From Pyrocephalus nanus (Eukaryota; Chordata; Aves; Passeriformes; Tyrannidae): a stretch of 64,000 nucleotides of DNA. Location: NCBI GenBank assembly GCA_038380795.1, contig CM076269.1:5642001-5706000 (forward strand). The letters run 5' to 3'. Shown in pieces: positions 22,731 through 35,048 of the stretch. The position numbers and the translations under genes were made by a program. Positions within the stretch are counted from its first letter, which is position 1, and each line of letters starts with the position of its first letter. The notes beneath the pieces were generated by a model, which made no database searches, was not told the origin of the DNA, and worked only from the letters and a program-made list of their open reading frames with translations.

Positions 22731-24846
22731 GTACCTGCTTGGAAGTGGAACATAAGGAAATGCAGGCTGCCAGCAAACCCTGTGCAAGTTTTTTCTTCTG
22801 CTTGTTCTCCAATTAGACGGGGAATCCTGCTCTGCTGCTTGGAGAATAATCTCTGTGATATTCACCAGTGATGGGTTTGTTGACTGTAAAATTAAAGGAG
22901 GCTTTGGGATTAGGGATGCTGACCTCGGATCTAGCTCTTCTGAGCCTGTGACTCAGGTTGGGGTTTTTTTGAGCTAGCAAGTAACAATAAACAGGTTAAT
23001 GTTGGTTTGTTATGCCTCTGTTAGAAGGGGTTTAAATGTGGAGCCCTAATTGGAGTGAGCGCCGGGTTAAACCTGAGTAAGGGAAGTTTATTGAAGGGTT
23101 TTTTTAAATATTTTTTTAAAAAACTTGAGGTTTTTTTGTGGGAGAAAAACAATGTTTTACTCACTTTCTGGATCTATTTTTCATGGAATTAAAAAGCATG
23201 AGCTGAACTTTGGTGTGTAACTGGCATTTCCTCTTTTTCTATACTAAAATGCTGGGGGAAAGATAAAGGAGCTGGGAGAGGAGAAAACAGTGTTTTAACA
23301 AATTAGCCCTTCTCCCCTCATCTTTTTGGTAAAAACATTTCTAAAACCGTTTTTAGAGAACAAACATTCTTTCTTCTTGAAGTACCTGGGATAGAAACAG
23401 TGGTATTGAGTTGTATTGTGGTGGGATGAGCCTTTCACTTCTTAAAAGCAACTTTGGCAAAACAGTTTAACTGGAGTGGAGGATCTTAAATTGCAGTCAT
23501 CTTGAATGCTCAGAAGTCCTTCCATTACCTTCTGAAAACTCTGACATGTGTATATATAAAAATTTATATATATAATTAATTTTTCAAGGCATAGCAGGGG
23601 AGAGATGTTGCTGAAGAGACATTAATTTTTTTTTTTTTTTCTGGTGATCCTCCAAACCTGCCTGTGCTATAAGGCAATGATGAAATAATTGTAGTCTGGA
23701 TAAAGCTTTTAGTGCTGAGCACGAAAAAATAAGCAATGGGAATGGGGCTAATTTGTCTCTCCCCTTGGAGAAGGAAGACTCTTGTGGCCCAGTTGCCATA
23801 GTGTCAGCCAGAACTGATTTGCAAATGAAGGGTCTGCAACTCTAGATGAGCCTATTGCTGCTCCAAGAGTTATCCCATAATTTTCTCTGTGCTTTTGTCT
23901 GCTTTATTGCTCAGGGGTATGGCCAGGTGCCAGCAGTATGACAGCAAGGGCTGAGCACTGCCAGCAAGTCCATTTTGGGCTTAGTTACGGGTATCCCAGG
24001 TGAAATGTGTTAGCTAACATAATTTAAGTGTCAGTCTCCATCTTCAGGAGGAGACTTCACCTGGGATGCCATTTCAGGAAGGGAGGAATCTGCTCTGGGC
24101 TCAGCTACCCATTTTCAGTAAGATGTTGCTTGGAGGTTTTAAGCCTCTGTTACCAGGGCAGTCCATATTCCATGTACCCACCAGGATTTGCTTTAGAAAG
24201 ATGTTAGTGACTGATGGAATTGGATGGTTGGGGTCTGGCGGGAGAGGAATACTTTGGTTGCTCATGATGGGTCCTCTGCTTTGTCTTCTGCCCAGGCTCC
24301 CTGAAGTGCCAGCAGCTGGGATTGGTGGTCAAACAGGACAGCAGGGCCTGGCTATAAGCTTCACTTGGATTGTAAGGTAAGGACACAGGAAGAATCTCCA
24401 CCAGCTATGCAGCCATCTTGTCTTCTCGACCTTGTGTGTCACCATCTGCCATGGGCTCACAGGTAAGAAATATTTGCTTTTCTTGGAGAGATGTGGCTAA
24501 AGGTGAAGCTGATTGTTGTAATACATTTATTGTTATTGCTTTGTTGCACCCATGTGGAGCTTATTGCAACTTTACTGTGTTCATATCTGTCCCAAATTCT
24601 CCTTTGGTGTTTCAAAAATTACTGCTGGTTAAATTCTTTGCGGTGCTGCTTAGGGAACTTTGTCCCTGTCCAATGAGTAGGGATCCTCTTCTAGGTTTAA
24701 GGACTGAGATGTGACCTGGATGGCAGTTACTTTGATTTATATTGTCGAAGGGAAGGTTGAAAAGGTTGTTTGATGTATGTTTTGTAAACAAAAGAACATC
24801 TTACATGAATGTGGAATATTTTTTGCTGCAAAGAAATCTTATTTTG
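22731..24846. other. Non-coding stretch, AT-rich palindrome
   Basis: Mostly unremarkable AT-leaning DNA. 23551-23580 is a near-palindromic (TA)n sequence able to form a cruciform. A T run lies at about 23625-23640. Confidence 0.5.
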
Positions 24847-24873
24847 TTTTTTTTTTTTTTTTTTTTTTTTTTT
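24847..24873 (-). repeat. T27 homopolymer (A27 on the minus strand)
   Basis: Twenty-seven T residues. It could be the poly-A tail of a minus-strand retroposed sequence extending rightward, but the downstream DNA is not recognisable as a transcript and no flanking duplication is evident. Confidence 0.85.
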
Positions 24874-27800
24874 ACATTGTGCAGACCTTTAGCAATGGTG
24901 TTTGGAAGCCTTCTGAAGATAAGGGACAGGATGTATTTATGTTGTCTGCTAAATTGTCCTGTGTAGTAGTGCAGGCTGGTGGGATAGGAGTAGGTCACCT
25001 GCAGAATCTGAGGTTTCATGATGAACAAACCCACTGAGCCACATATGTGAGCCTGCGGTCCAGGGTGGCAGAAGTATTGTTTCATAGTCTCTGAGCTTGC
25101 TTTTCAAGTCTCATTTTTCAGTTTCTCTTGTCCAGACATGCTGTTTTAGGATAGGTGGGTGATTTGCTACAGGTGTTCCTCAGGGGGTGGTGAATGAGCA
25201 GTGGAGGAGATCATGTGTAGCTGGGAGTGTAATCAAATACCAGTTCAACAAACCAGGTGTTTTGCTGCTCTGAAACCACTCTGAAATTATTTCTTTTCCT
25301 CTTGGTGAAGTATGAGTTTGGAGCATCTGGGATTTCTGGGAATTCCTTCTTCTGGATGGGTTAAACCACAAGTAGAGTAGAAGCTGTGCTCATCTAATGG
25401 GCCTGTCCATGCAATTACAGCCAGAGCCTTCACAGGGTGATCCTTGCATCCAGAAAAAAAGTCCTGGGACTGAACAGTGTCTGATGGCATAACAAGAAGG
25501 CTAGTTTCAAGCTGAAGCTACGAAAAATTGGGGAATGCATCTGCTCCTCCTGTTAACTTCATGCTCTGCTGAGATTTCCTGGAATATTGCAAAATCAGTC
25601 GTTCATCTGAGTCTCTGGACAAGGCATTAGGCATTTTGTTTGATAAGGAATGGAGATGTATCAGTGGGACTGAAGCAGGCCTGGAAGAAATTTGGGAATG
25701 ATATTGTTTTGGTTGGTTGTGGTTTGTTTTCTTTTTTTTTTTCCTTCTTTTCCTGGGTGGCTCACATCCTTGACTAGCTGAGGGTCAAGATAACAGCCTG
25801 TTCAGCTTTAGATCCAGTTTTTGGATGGTTTTGGGCATCATTTAAGCCTGTGTAATATATATGTTCTGTATATAAAATAGGCATTTTTTTATTATACTCC
25901 TAAATGGCATCTCATTTCCCCAGTCTTCTAATGATTCTCTGGGCAGAAGCATGCACAAGATGCGTCTGGTTCAGAGCTCTTTGTGGTGTTTAGCTGGTTG
26001 TATTTCCATGTTTCTGGGACAGTTGAACAGGTTTTTTTTCCTTTGTCTAGATGGACAGAAACTAGACTTTCTTTTCCTCCTTTGTTTCTGCCTCCTCCTC
26101 ACCCAATTCACAGCAACTTTAAATTCAGTAAGGACTGATCAAGGGGTGTAAAAAGTGGGAGAATGGCTTCAATATTTTTAGGGCAGATGGAGAAATCAGA
26201 ATCAGTGCACCAGTATCTTCAGAGTCAGCTCATGAAATTAAGGGAATAAAGTTAAACATTTTCATCTCAGAAAGATGAAATTGATATGACCAGGAGGAAA
26301 TGTAATTATTAATATCCTTTGGGGGTGTGTGACTAAAAACAGCACCTGATTATCAGACCTCTATTCAAAGTAGAATTAAATCATGTTAGTTTTTTGTTTG
26401 TTTGTTTGTTTGTTTTTAATAGTAAGGAGCAAGATACAAAGAGAAGTCTGGAAGTTACTGGACTTAGTGCAGAGATAACTGTGTTAGCTTCTATTCTAGG
26501 TGTTACTTTGAAGAGTCTTCCCTGCCCCTTCACATCTCAGAAATGCGACACACAACCAGAAGACTTTACAGTAATGTTGGTCTGTTAATCTGCACATGTG
26601 AGCAACCCAAACCCAGAGATCAGGGAAATAACAGGGCCTCATTCAAGGCTGCTCCTGTCTGGAAGAAGTGAATTTGCTGTTGTTTGGACTATTACCAGTT
26701 CATGTACAAGGGTCTCTCACTGTTGGAGTACTGGCAGGGTTGAAGCCAGGCTGGGTTAGAATCTGGCTGCAGTGAGGGGTACAGTTTGCTTTTAAAATTA
26801 CTTGTCTAAGGTTTTGTCTTCGTTCTCTTGGTTCTTCACATTAAGATAAGGTGTACTGGGAGGGAACATGCTCTACAAGCCTGGATCTTGCATTATTTGT
26901 GACTCTTCTGTGGTCACATGGCAACTGTTGGCCAACAGATAGGACTTTGTAGTTGCTCCAGTGTCGAGGTTGGCTTACAGAATGAGCTGTGCCTTTCATT
27001 TGGCTTGCCTTTGGTTTCAGAGGAGTAGGTGTTTACCCTGTGTTTACCCTGTGTCTGCACCCTATGTATAGCTTAAAGTTCTACTAGATGCCTTGAGACC
27101 ACAAGTTCTTCCTGAAAAATGGAACAGGACACCTTTTTGGCTGCCTTTAAACCATGGAAATTTTGCTGAGATTTTTCTGTGAAAGAGGAACAATACAACC
27201 TCAACAGAGAAGTTAATTTTAGCAATGGAAATTTTTCTTAAAGACTTTCTGATGTGAGGCTGGTATTGCTTTTCAGCAGGATAGAACTCTCAGAAATGCC
27301 ACTTTTAATGAAAAATGTTCTAATGGCAAATACTTTCCACAGTGTAATGGTTATTCTTGGGTTTGTCTGAAGCATATTGAACCTCTGTATTTCTTTTGTG
27401 GAGTTGTGTAACATGGTTTGGCTCTGCCTTTTCACTCTTGCTCAAGTGCAAGTCCTGGTCTAGGTGAGGTGGATGCCAGGGGAGTCATGGGAACTGAATA
27501 TGATAATGTTGTACTTAGACTGTGATTTGTATTGAGCTGCTGTATGGACTGAGACAATTCTGAACCTGGGACTTACACAGTTTGTTTCTGCTACCTTGGC
27601 CCCTCAAATGTCATATGCCTTATTCTCATCTCCATCTTAAAACTCCATCCAGATTGAGCTGCTCTTTATATATCTGGGTTTAAATATGTGACAGTTCTCC
27701 TAAGAATTGTTCCTGTAGGCTGATTGTCAGGGAAGGACTGGCTTGGTTGTAAGCAGCAGATACCATCTCACACAGATTCAAACCTAAAGCAGAATTCTGG

Positions 27801-29397
27801 TAACAAAACACTTTTTGTCTCTGTAATGTTAATATTTTTTTGTGGAGAAGGCAGAGATTTTCATGTAGCTGAGGTTTCCCATCTGTTCTTCTCCTGTTCC
27901 ACCTCTGACCAGTCCAAACTGTATTTTATTTTCTGAGTTTGTGGTGTCAGACTTGCTGACTTCCCCCTCTTTTCTGGAAATCTATGCAACTATGAGTAAG
28001 GACAGTTTATGCTAGCTGGAGAGGTGTGAAGCAAGTGGCCAGGCTGGAACATGGTATCAGATTGCCACTGGCACTAATAAAAGGACTGATAATCTAGTCA
28101 TGTTTTTGAATACCAAACAACTTCTATGGCCTTAATATGGAGAGGAGGAGGGGAAGGTAATGTAGAAGGGACTGGCCACAAATAAATTCACCTGTGAAAT
28201 AAAGGAAGTCAAGGGTTTTGTAGGTCACTATGATGTTCTCTTCTGGGTGTCATGGTACAGTCAGAATTTAAAGTCTGTGGCCATAGCTGACACAACTCCT
28301 CCAGCACCATGCTGTGCCCTTGCAGGCACCTGCCTTTGCTACAGCAGAGGTAGTGAGGAGATGGGATTCTGCCATCTGATGTCATGATGAGAGTAAGCAC
28401 AAGTGGGATCAAAGGGGATTAGCTACAGACATGAAGGAGAAGCTCCTCAGTGGCTATTGATCATGGAAACGTTTGCTGTGTAGGAAATTGTTCAGAAAGA
28501 GGTCCTGCACTCAGATGGACCTTTGCTCTTAAGTGCTGGGCCACCTAAAGTCTGGGTTCTGCTACAGAACTGAGGCAGCCCCACTGGCCAGTGCAGAGAC
28601 CTCACCCCATGGGTGGTTTGGCTCACAGTGAAGTCTCTCATGTCTGCATCTTCTGGAGGTCCAGCAGATGTGCTGCAGCTGTGTCCAAGATCACTGTGAT
28701 GGCACTGAGCATGATCTCTCAAGGGTGTTGAGAGCTGTCCTCTTCCTTCTGAGCATCTTAATGACTAGACATGTATGTGCCAGACCTGGGGTTTTGGTGG
28801 CCCGTGGCTTCTACTTCCAGTGATGCTCTCCCATGTTAACTACTTATTGGATGACTAGTTTTGGATCCAAAATAAATGTTTAGACCTAGAACCAGAGCTC
28901 AGTACTTCTCAGACCACAGTACAAAATCTGGTTCCTGCTTGCTTTTCTCTTTTTTTTGCCCTTTAAGTCTGGTGTGGTAACGTGGTCTGAGGGAACCCTT
29001 CCTGTCTGGAGGGGAGAGTACCAGCTTCAGTTCTTCCTGGCTGTGCTGTCCTGCAGGTGAGGGTGCCTGCCACGAGCTGTCTGTTCAAGGTCTGGGATGC
29101 CTCCCTTTCTGTTGAGCTTCATAAGAAAGGAGTTGATCTGTGCCCAAAGAATCGAGTTAAATTCCCACTGCAGGAACAAATTAAGGGTGAATCCACCAGT
29201 GGAGGCCTGTTGTGGCAGAGGCTTCTGTTTACTGCCTGAAAAGTTATAGACTCAGCAACATGAGTTATGGAGCCTTCTCTAGCACCCATAAATCTTGGAG
29301 GAGAATCAGAGTCTTCAACCATGTACCCACCCAGGCTAATACCATTTCTTGCAGCTGGAATTAATCATGGCATTAGGCAAACAACAGGGGTTCATTA
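24874..29397. other. Non-coding stretch, minor simple repeats
   Basis: No gene or interspersed repeat is recognised. A (GTTT)n microsatellite lies at about 26393-26417 and a two-copy tandem (gtttaccctgt) at about 27030-27053. Confidence 0.5.
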
Positions 29398-29645
29398 GGA
29401 CCAAAGGTGACTTTAATTTAATTGAAATATAACTTGGCAAGTAAAGAGGCGATCCAGTTCACAACACCTAATGGGAGGTCTGGGTTATATATGGAAAAGT
29501 TAATGGCCGTAAAAATATCCAAACAACATATTTGTGCACGTGTTCCAGTAAAAGTCCAAGCCAACTACTTTTTAATGGTTTGGGTTTTCAGATGTATATA
29601 TTCATGTTCTTAAAATAAGAATAAGACTATATGAGTGCACGCAGC
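29398..29645. promoter_or_regulatory. Candidate conserved non-coding element
   Basis: Repeat-free AT-rich block with homeodomain-like cores (TTTAATTTAATTG near 29412) and isolated CpGs (GAGGCGATCC near 29447, GGCCGT near 29505, GCACGTG near 29536). Texture suggests long-standing constraint; not measured. Confidence 0.4.
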
Positions 29646-29859
29646 ATAGAAAAATGAGGCGGGTGAGGGTATGAGGGAGAGGAGCCCCGTGGTCAGGACA
29701 GCGTTGCTGAAAACCACCTTCCTCCTTGTGCTGGAGGAGGCTACTAAACCTCTTCTTTCCTCAGTGTGTGACTGTGGATATTTCAGCCTTTCCCTTAGAG
29801 GTCGAGGAATAAAAATTCTTACCTGTTTCTTGGGGTATTTTGGGTAAAGGTGCCATACA

Positions 29860-30340
29860 AATGTACCTGGAACGGATGTTTTGAGTTCTTGGCAGTTTCA
29901 TGTATTTCATACAATCACACGAGCGCAAGAAATAAATGAAAACCCTTCAAATGATGATATTGGCATTCCCTTGTGACTGGCCACCCACAGCTCCCAAAAT
30001 AATCATATTTAAACACTAGTTAAATCAGCCTATAAATCAGGGCGACAACGCAGCTCTTTTAACCTCCCCTCTCTCCTGCAGAACAGGTCCTCCCATTTCT
30101 GCATACACACTGCCTCGTAAACTGACTCCTACATAAAATATTATTTATATTTTATTAGGTAAATATATGACAGTATGCACACATCGGTGGGCTGTGACAT
30201 CATAGGACCAGCCTGCAGAGTGTGCAGTATGTAGCTTTATACCTATTTTATTCCACTGGCTGTTTTTCACAGAGAAGGGACTATCTGTATTTTCATGGGC
30301 ATGCATTCTGTATATCTAGGAGGGAATGCGAATCTGTACT
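29860..30340. promoter_or_regulatory. Candidate conserved non-coding element(s)
   Basis: Starts with AT-rich sequence and retained CpGs (CACGAGCGC near 29918, GGGCGACAACGC near 30040). TCATATTTAAAC near 30003 and CCTATAAATC near 30028 are AT cores of the kind found in developmental enhancers. Separated from the previous block by 0.2 kb of plainer DNA. Confidence 0.4.
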
Positions 30341-30592
30341 TTGAAACAGACCACTGGAAATAAAACTATATACCCATAGATTTCAGGGGTTTTTTCCCCC
30401 CTTCTCACCGGTGTTTTTCCTTGCCCTAAATTTCTTGTGTTTCTTGGTGCAAGAGTTTATCTGGTGGGCCATGACAGAATGGCCCTCGTGTTGATTTGTC
30501 AGGATCAGGCCAGTGCTGGTAGAGAGACGTCAACATTGTTGATGATCTCACAAGCTTGTGAGATGCTTGATTCTTCAGGGCTTGGACTGAAA

Positions 30593-30803
30593 GCCATAGA
30601 ATCATTAGGGTTGGAAAAGACCTTTTAAGATCAGAGAGTCCAACCATGAACATAGCACCTCCATGTTCACCACTAAACCACATCCCTGAGCACCACCTAA
30701 ATGTCTGTGTTTTTTGAACAATTCCAGGAACAGTAATTCCACCACTTCCCCTGTTCTTATGCTTGACCACCCTTCCAGTGAAGAAATTCTTCCTGATATC
30801 GAA
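30593..30803 (-). mobile_element. CR1 LINE 3'-end fragment, antisense
   Basis: Begins with the complement of the CR1 octamer end ('catagaatcat'), then 'gggttggaaaagaccttt', 'gagtccaaccatga', 'ctaaaccacatccctgagc' and 'ccagtgaagaaattcttcc', all matching the reverse of the CR1 3' region. Truncated and inactive. Confidence 0.85.
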
Positions 30804-31869
30804 CAGGGGAAAGTAAAGAGCCTTAGATGATGGTGAGTTAGGAGTGCATAATGGAAGAATATTTATACAGGCAAAGAAAAAAAAAAAGGTGAAGTAGGGG
30901 GAAAGCAAAAGCGAGATAGAGGACAGGGAAATAAAAGGGTCATGTGGGAGACACGGGAGGTCTTAGCTGAATGGCTTGCTCAGTGTTACTGCTTTGGGCA
31001 AGTCACTTGGGATGCTTCCATGCTGAAAGGGACTGCTACAAGGCGCTGGGAGAGCGCGCTGGCAGGCGCCGGATTGGAACACATCTCCTGATGGCTCGGC
31101 CGAGATTGCCATATGGTTTTGCTTAGATGGTGCCTCTCGGGACTTGCTCTGTCTTTCGGTGGCCTGTGTGCCTGTTTCTCATTTCAGCAGTTTCTCTGAT
31201 GGTTTTATCTCCACGTCCTTTGGGTTTTGGGCTACTGAGGAGAAGACAGTCTTTTCACCAGCTGACTTGAGCCTTCAGCGGGGCTCACCTTGTAGTCAAG
31301 CTGGCTTTAAGCATTTCCTTTTCAGTAAAGCAGCTGCCTCAGAAGCTTTGTGAAACCCACCGTTTGTAAGGAGGAAAAGAAAAATGAGATAAAGTGGCAA
31401 ATGAAAAACTGTTGCTGCAGACAGGAGATGGTGGACCTCCAAGCCCCAAGGGGAGGAGCGGGCCTGAATGTTCATAGTGAACCCCTTTCATTATTGCCAC
31501 AGCAGATGAGAGATAAGAGCAGAAATGACCGCCTATCTGTGGTTTTAACACGGAAATGTGTCTGCCAGACACCTCCTCCCTGTGCTGGAGCTGTCTCCAA
31601 AGGGATCTCCCCAAAAGGGGGAGCTTTTAGCCCACCATATGCTGTGTCCCCCACTAGCCGTCCTGTTTCACTGTGCTAGAGACCCTGTTGGACAAAAAGG
31701 TGTTTTGCACCTTGTGGTTACCCCTGAAACTAGTCCATCCTCTCTGCTTTGGGAAAATGAGGAGTGAAAGCAGTCACATTTCACCTAGAAAACCATGGCT
31801 TGAGTTACTTCTTATCAGAGCTCTGCCACCCCTTAAGACTTGGAAAATTTTCCCCCAGAGGAGGTTATT
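30804..31869. other. Non-coding stretch, no specific feature
   Basis: A short A-rich tract is at about 30877-30887, and a few CpGs cluster at 31040-31075. Nothing is recognised as a gene or repeat. Confidence 0.5.
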
Positions 31870-31985
31870 TGTCTTCTGTTATTGCAGGGAAACAGCAGCA
31901 CAGGGAGGTGAACTGATTTTTCTGAGGTCCCTTTAGGGTCTGGCAGCAGGTCCCACCCCAACAGCTCTTCCCACGCCTCCTCCTC
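31870..31985 (-). repeat. MIR-type SINE relic, antisense
   Basis: 'gggaaacagcagcacaggga', 'ggtgaactgatttttctgagg', and 'tggcagcaggtcccacccc' follow the reverse-oriented MIR order (gaggaaactgaggcacagag, ggtgaagtgacttgcccaagg, then the tRNA-related part). Old and diverged, consistent with amniote-age insertion. Confidence 0.55.
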
Positions 31986-33164
31986 CTGACATCTGCTAAC
32001 ATCCCTGTCTGTATGGTGCCTCAAAAGGCCAAAATGCCAAAAGAAGTGTGTTTATTTTTAACTGCTGATGGCATATTTGACCTTCCCCAGCACTTCTGGC
32101 ACCTGGTGTCTTGACTAGCTTCACATGTGTGACCCTGCATCTGTGAAGCAACCCTAAAGGGCTGGACTTTAGACAGCTGTCAGTCGGTGCGTGGGAGCAT
32201 GGGACTCTCACCTTTGCTGGCCTGGTGCTGCCCATGTCAGCTGTACCCTGGTACCCTCTGCCAGATGATGCCTGGCACAGCCCACCTCTGCAGCATGCTG
32301 ACCCCGTGCTGCCTCTGTGCCTGTTGTATGGCAGCGGGGTGCAAACAGAACAGCCGACCTGTGTAAAACCTCTGCGGTGGGTGCAGTTGTTCAGCACTGT
32401 GGTGGCCTGATGCTGGCTTGGCCAAGAAGCCAGGCAGAATGGAAGTAAGCCAGCTGGTTGTCCTTAGAAATTTCCTTGGCAGAAATCTGTTTTGGGCTCA
32501 GCCCTAGTCTGGTCCACTAGAGCTCCTTGGTGCCTCACGCTGAGAGTGTGTGGCTCTCCTCACTGCCACTGCTCTGATTCCCTGCAGCCTCCTGGGCCTT
32601 TTCCTGATCCATGGGGCACAGGAGGCTGTGAGAAGCACCACAGCTCAAGCAGAGATGGAGTGAGGAGTGGATTGAATGAGATGCTGGGATGACAAATGCA
32701 CCCTGGCTCCTCCATTGCTTCACCCCCAGCTTTATTACAAGGATGGATGTGACCACTGTTGTCAGTTTGTTTGTGTACAAGCAGAGGGGCACTGAAGGGT
32801 GTTGAGCTCAAGCCCAAGCTCTTGCTCATGTGCTGGGGGCTGAAGGTGTCTGTCCACACCCCTTTCTTGCTCCCCAGCTTGGACTTGCTAGTCACTGAGG
32901 GTGAAAACCAAGGAGTTGATGTGGCTCAATTTGCTCTTATGGTCTTCTGTGCAGAGTAGCATTTGACAGAAGGTAAATGAGGTAAACTAGTTCCTAATTA
33001 GTCTGCACAAAGGGTCTAATGCTATAAACGTGGAGCAAACACTATAAATCCAGCTTGTAGCTCACTGCATGGTAATTTCCCTGTATAGACAAGCCCCAAG
33101 TCACAATTCATTATGGCTCTGCTTCATAGACCCTCCGATGTTGTGCTTCCCCTTTGCTGAGGGC
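31986..33164. other. Non-coding stretch, no specific feature
   Basis: GC-moderate DNA with no repeat or exon recognised. Confidence 0.5.
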
Positions 33165-33560
33165 AGATTGTCAAGCTGTGACCCTGCCTTAGTTAATTAA
33201 CCTTCAAATGGGATTTATTTTCCCTTAGTTACTTGTGTGTGCACACATTTGGTAATAATGACTGTCCGCTTCCCTCGCACTCGCTAAAAGGGGAATAAGT
33301 CATTTGTTACAGTGTTTTACCAGGGGTAAAAAAATAAAATAAGAAAAAAAAAATCCAGGTCTCAACTTTCACGGAAAATTGATAGCTTTGTGCCAGAAAG
33401 AGACAGTTCCATCACAGCCACTTCTTCAGCTGTCTGCAAATATTTGAAACCCTGAGATATTTAATGTTTTTCAGATGGCGATAAATCTGCAATAGTGCGG
33501 GCTCGCTCGAGCTTAGTGAGAGATGAAGTGAGATAGGAGAAAACGCATGAGCCAGCACGG
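33165..33560. promoter_or_regulatory. Candidate conserved non-coding element(s)
   Basis: Contains the palindrome GTTAATTAAC at 33192-33201 (LIM-homeodomain/HNF1-like half-sites), further AT-rich motifs, and retained CpGs in GTCCGCTTCCCTCGCACTCG (33264-33283) and GCTCGCTCGAGC (33501-33512). An A/T tract at 33330-33356 interrupts the block. Enhancer status is inferred. Confidence 0.4.
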
Positions 33561-34860
33561 GAGAGGTATTGCTGGTCACACTTCTGCTGATGTCAGGACA
33601 GGTTTTCAGGACCTTCCACATACCAGCTGGCTTCTCTTTGCTGGGGAAAAATATACACAAGTGCAAGCTTCCAGTTCATTTCCCATCCAGTTGTGAGCTA
33701 AATGTTTGCTTTTTTTTTTTTTTTGTCTACTCTCCCCTTTCTTTTTATTATTTTTGCAATCTGACATTAAAAATATGAACCTACAGCTGGGGAAGGAGAA
33801 ATGTTACTGGCTGAAAGTTTTTGGTGTTATTTTTTTTTTTTTTCATCATCTGGCAAGCTTGAGACATTGCTCGGGGTTTGTTTGCTTAACCTTTTGTTTG
33901 CTGTGCAGAACCTTGGTGGTGAGTTGCAGAACGTGGTTTGATTGCAGATGTGTTGGTGTTTTACTTTTTTTTTTTTTTTTTAAGGAGGAAAAAATGGTCA
34001 CAGCATCTCCATGTGCTTTGCCTGCAGCATTTTCTCTGCCTAGGGTAAGCTTTGGATATCTTTCCCTGTTACTCTGATACACCTGATGTGCCCTGGGCTT
34101 GGTCTGTAGGGAGGTGCATGGTCCAGGCAAAGGCTCTGGGATTGGCATGGACCTTGGAGGCAGGTGTGTTGGCAGGAATGAAGTCTCATCTGCAGCACAT
34201 GCCTCAGGAATGAGTGCTGAGGAGAGACAGGCAGGGTTTCTGACTGGCTTTCAAGACACTGGGACTGTGATTGTCTCACAAGAAAAACAGTGAGGTTACA
34301 AGCTGGGCAAATATGGCCTGGGAAGGGGTGATGTGAAGATGCTTAGCTGAGCAAATTTTCATCATCCTGCTTAAATATGGATGGCAAGTTGCAGCAAAGC
34401 CTGGTAGCACTGGAACAGGAGGTCACCTGAATATTTTCTCATTTATTTTCCTTTGGAAGTAAGGAGTAAAACAGTTGCAGAAAATGCTGTTTTATTTGTT
34501 GGGAGGAATCAAAGAGCAGTCTCGTTCTCCAGACACCAGCATGTTTCACAGCAAGTGAAGGAGTTCTGGGTGATGCCAGGAGGGTTGTGTGCTGCTGTGG
34601 GCAGTCTGGGGTAGCAAAAGGGACTGAGGCTGGATCTCTGAGTTTATTTTCAGCCTGCCGTGGCTGAATCGAATCCCCCTACTGCAGCTGCAATGAACGG
34701 ATGGTTTTTGTCCAAGTGTCTGTTCATGAAGTTTTAAAGAGACAGAAACACCTCAGCAATTTGATTTTGGCAAACAGCTGTGAGCCAAGTGCGGAACAAC
34801 AACAAAAAAAATCCCTGTAAAAATCAGGGAAAATGCCTGCGAATTTCCACACATTTCACA
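33561..34860. other. Non-coding stretch with T runs
   Basis: Several T runs (about 33710-33724, 33831-33843, 33966-33981). No gene recognised. Confidence 0.5.
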
Positions 34861-35048
34861 GAGGCAGTGTGGTCTCGGAGGCAGCAGGGTGGTCTGGATG
34901 TTTTAGCGCTGGTGTAGAAAACAGGCGCTCCTGTGCTTGAATGCCAGCTCCACCACTGATGTGCCTTGGCGAAGGCACTTGACCTCTCCATGTCTTGGTT
35001 CCTCTCCTCTCCCCTTTCCCCCTTTTTTCCTTAAAAAATGAGAATTGG
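34861..35048 (+). repeat. MIR-type tRNA-derived SINE relic
   Basis: The order of the MIR/CORE-SINE family is kept: 'gaggcagtgtggtctcgg' (5' start), 'tgaatgccagctccaccac', 'ccttggcgaaggcacttg', 'acctctccatgtcttggttc', then 'taaaaaatgagaattgg' (the taaaatgggaat segment). A C/T-rich insertion separates the last two. The following 35165-35225 may be the worn tail. This is the longest MIR copy in the window and predates bird origins. Confidence 0.7.
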
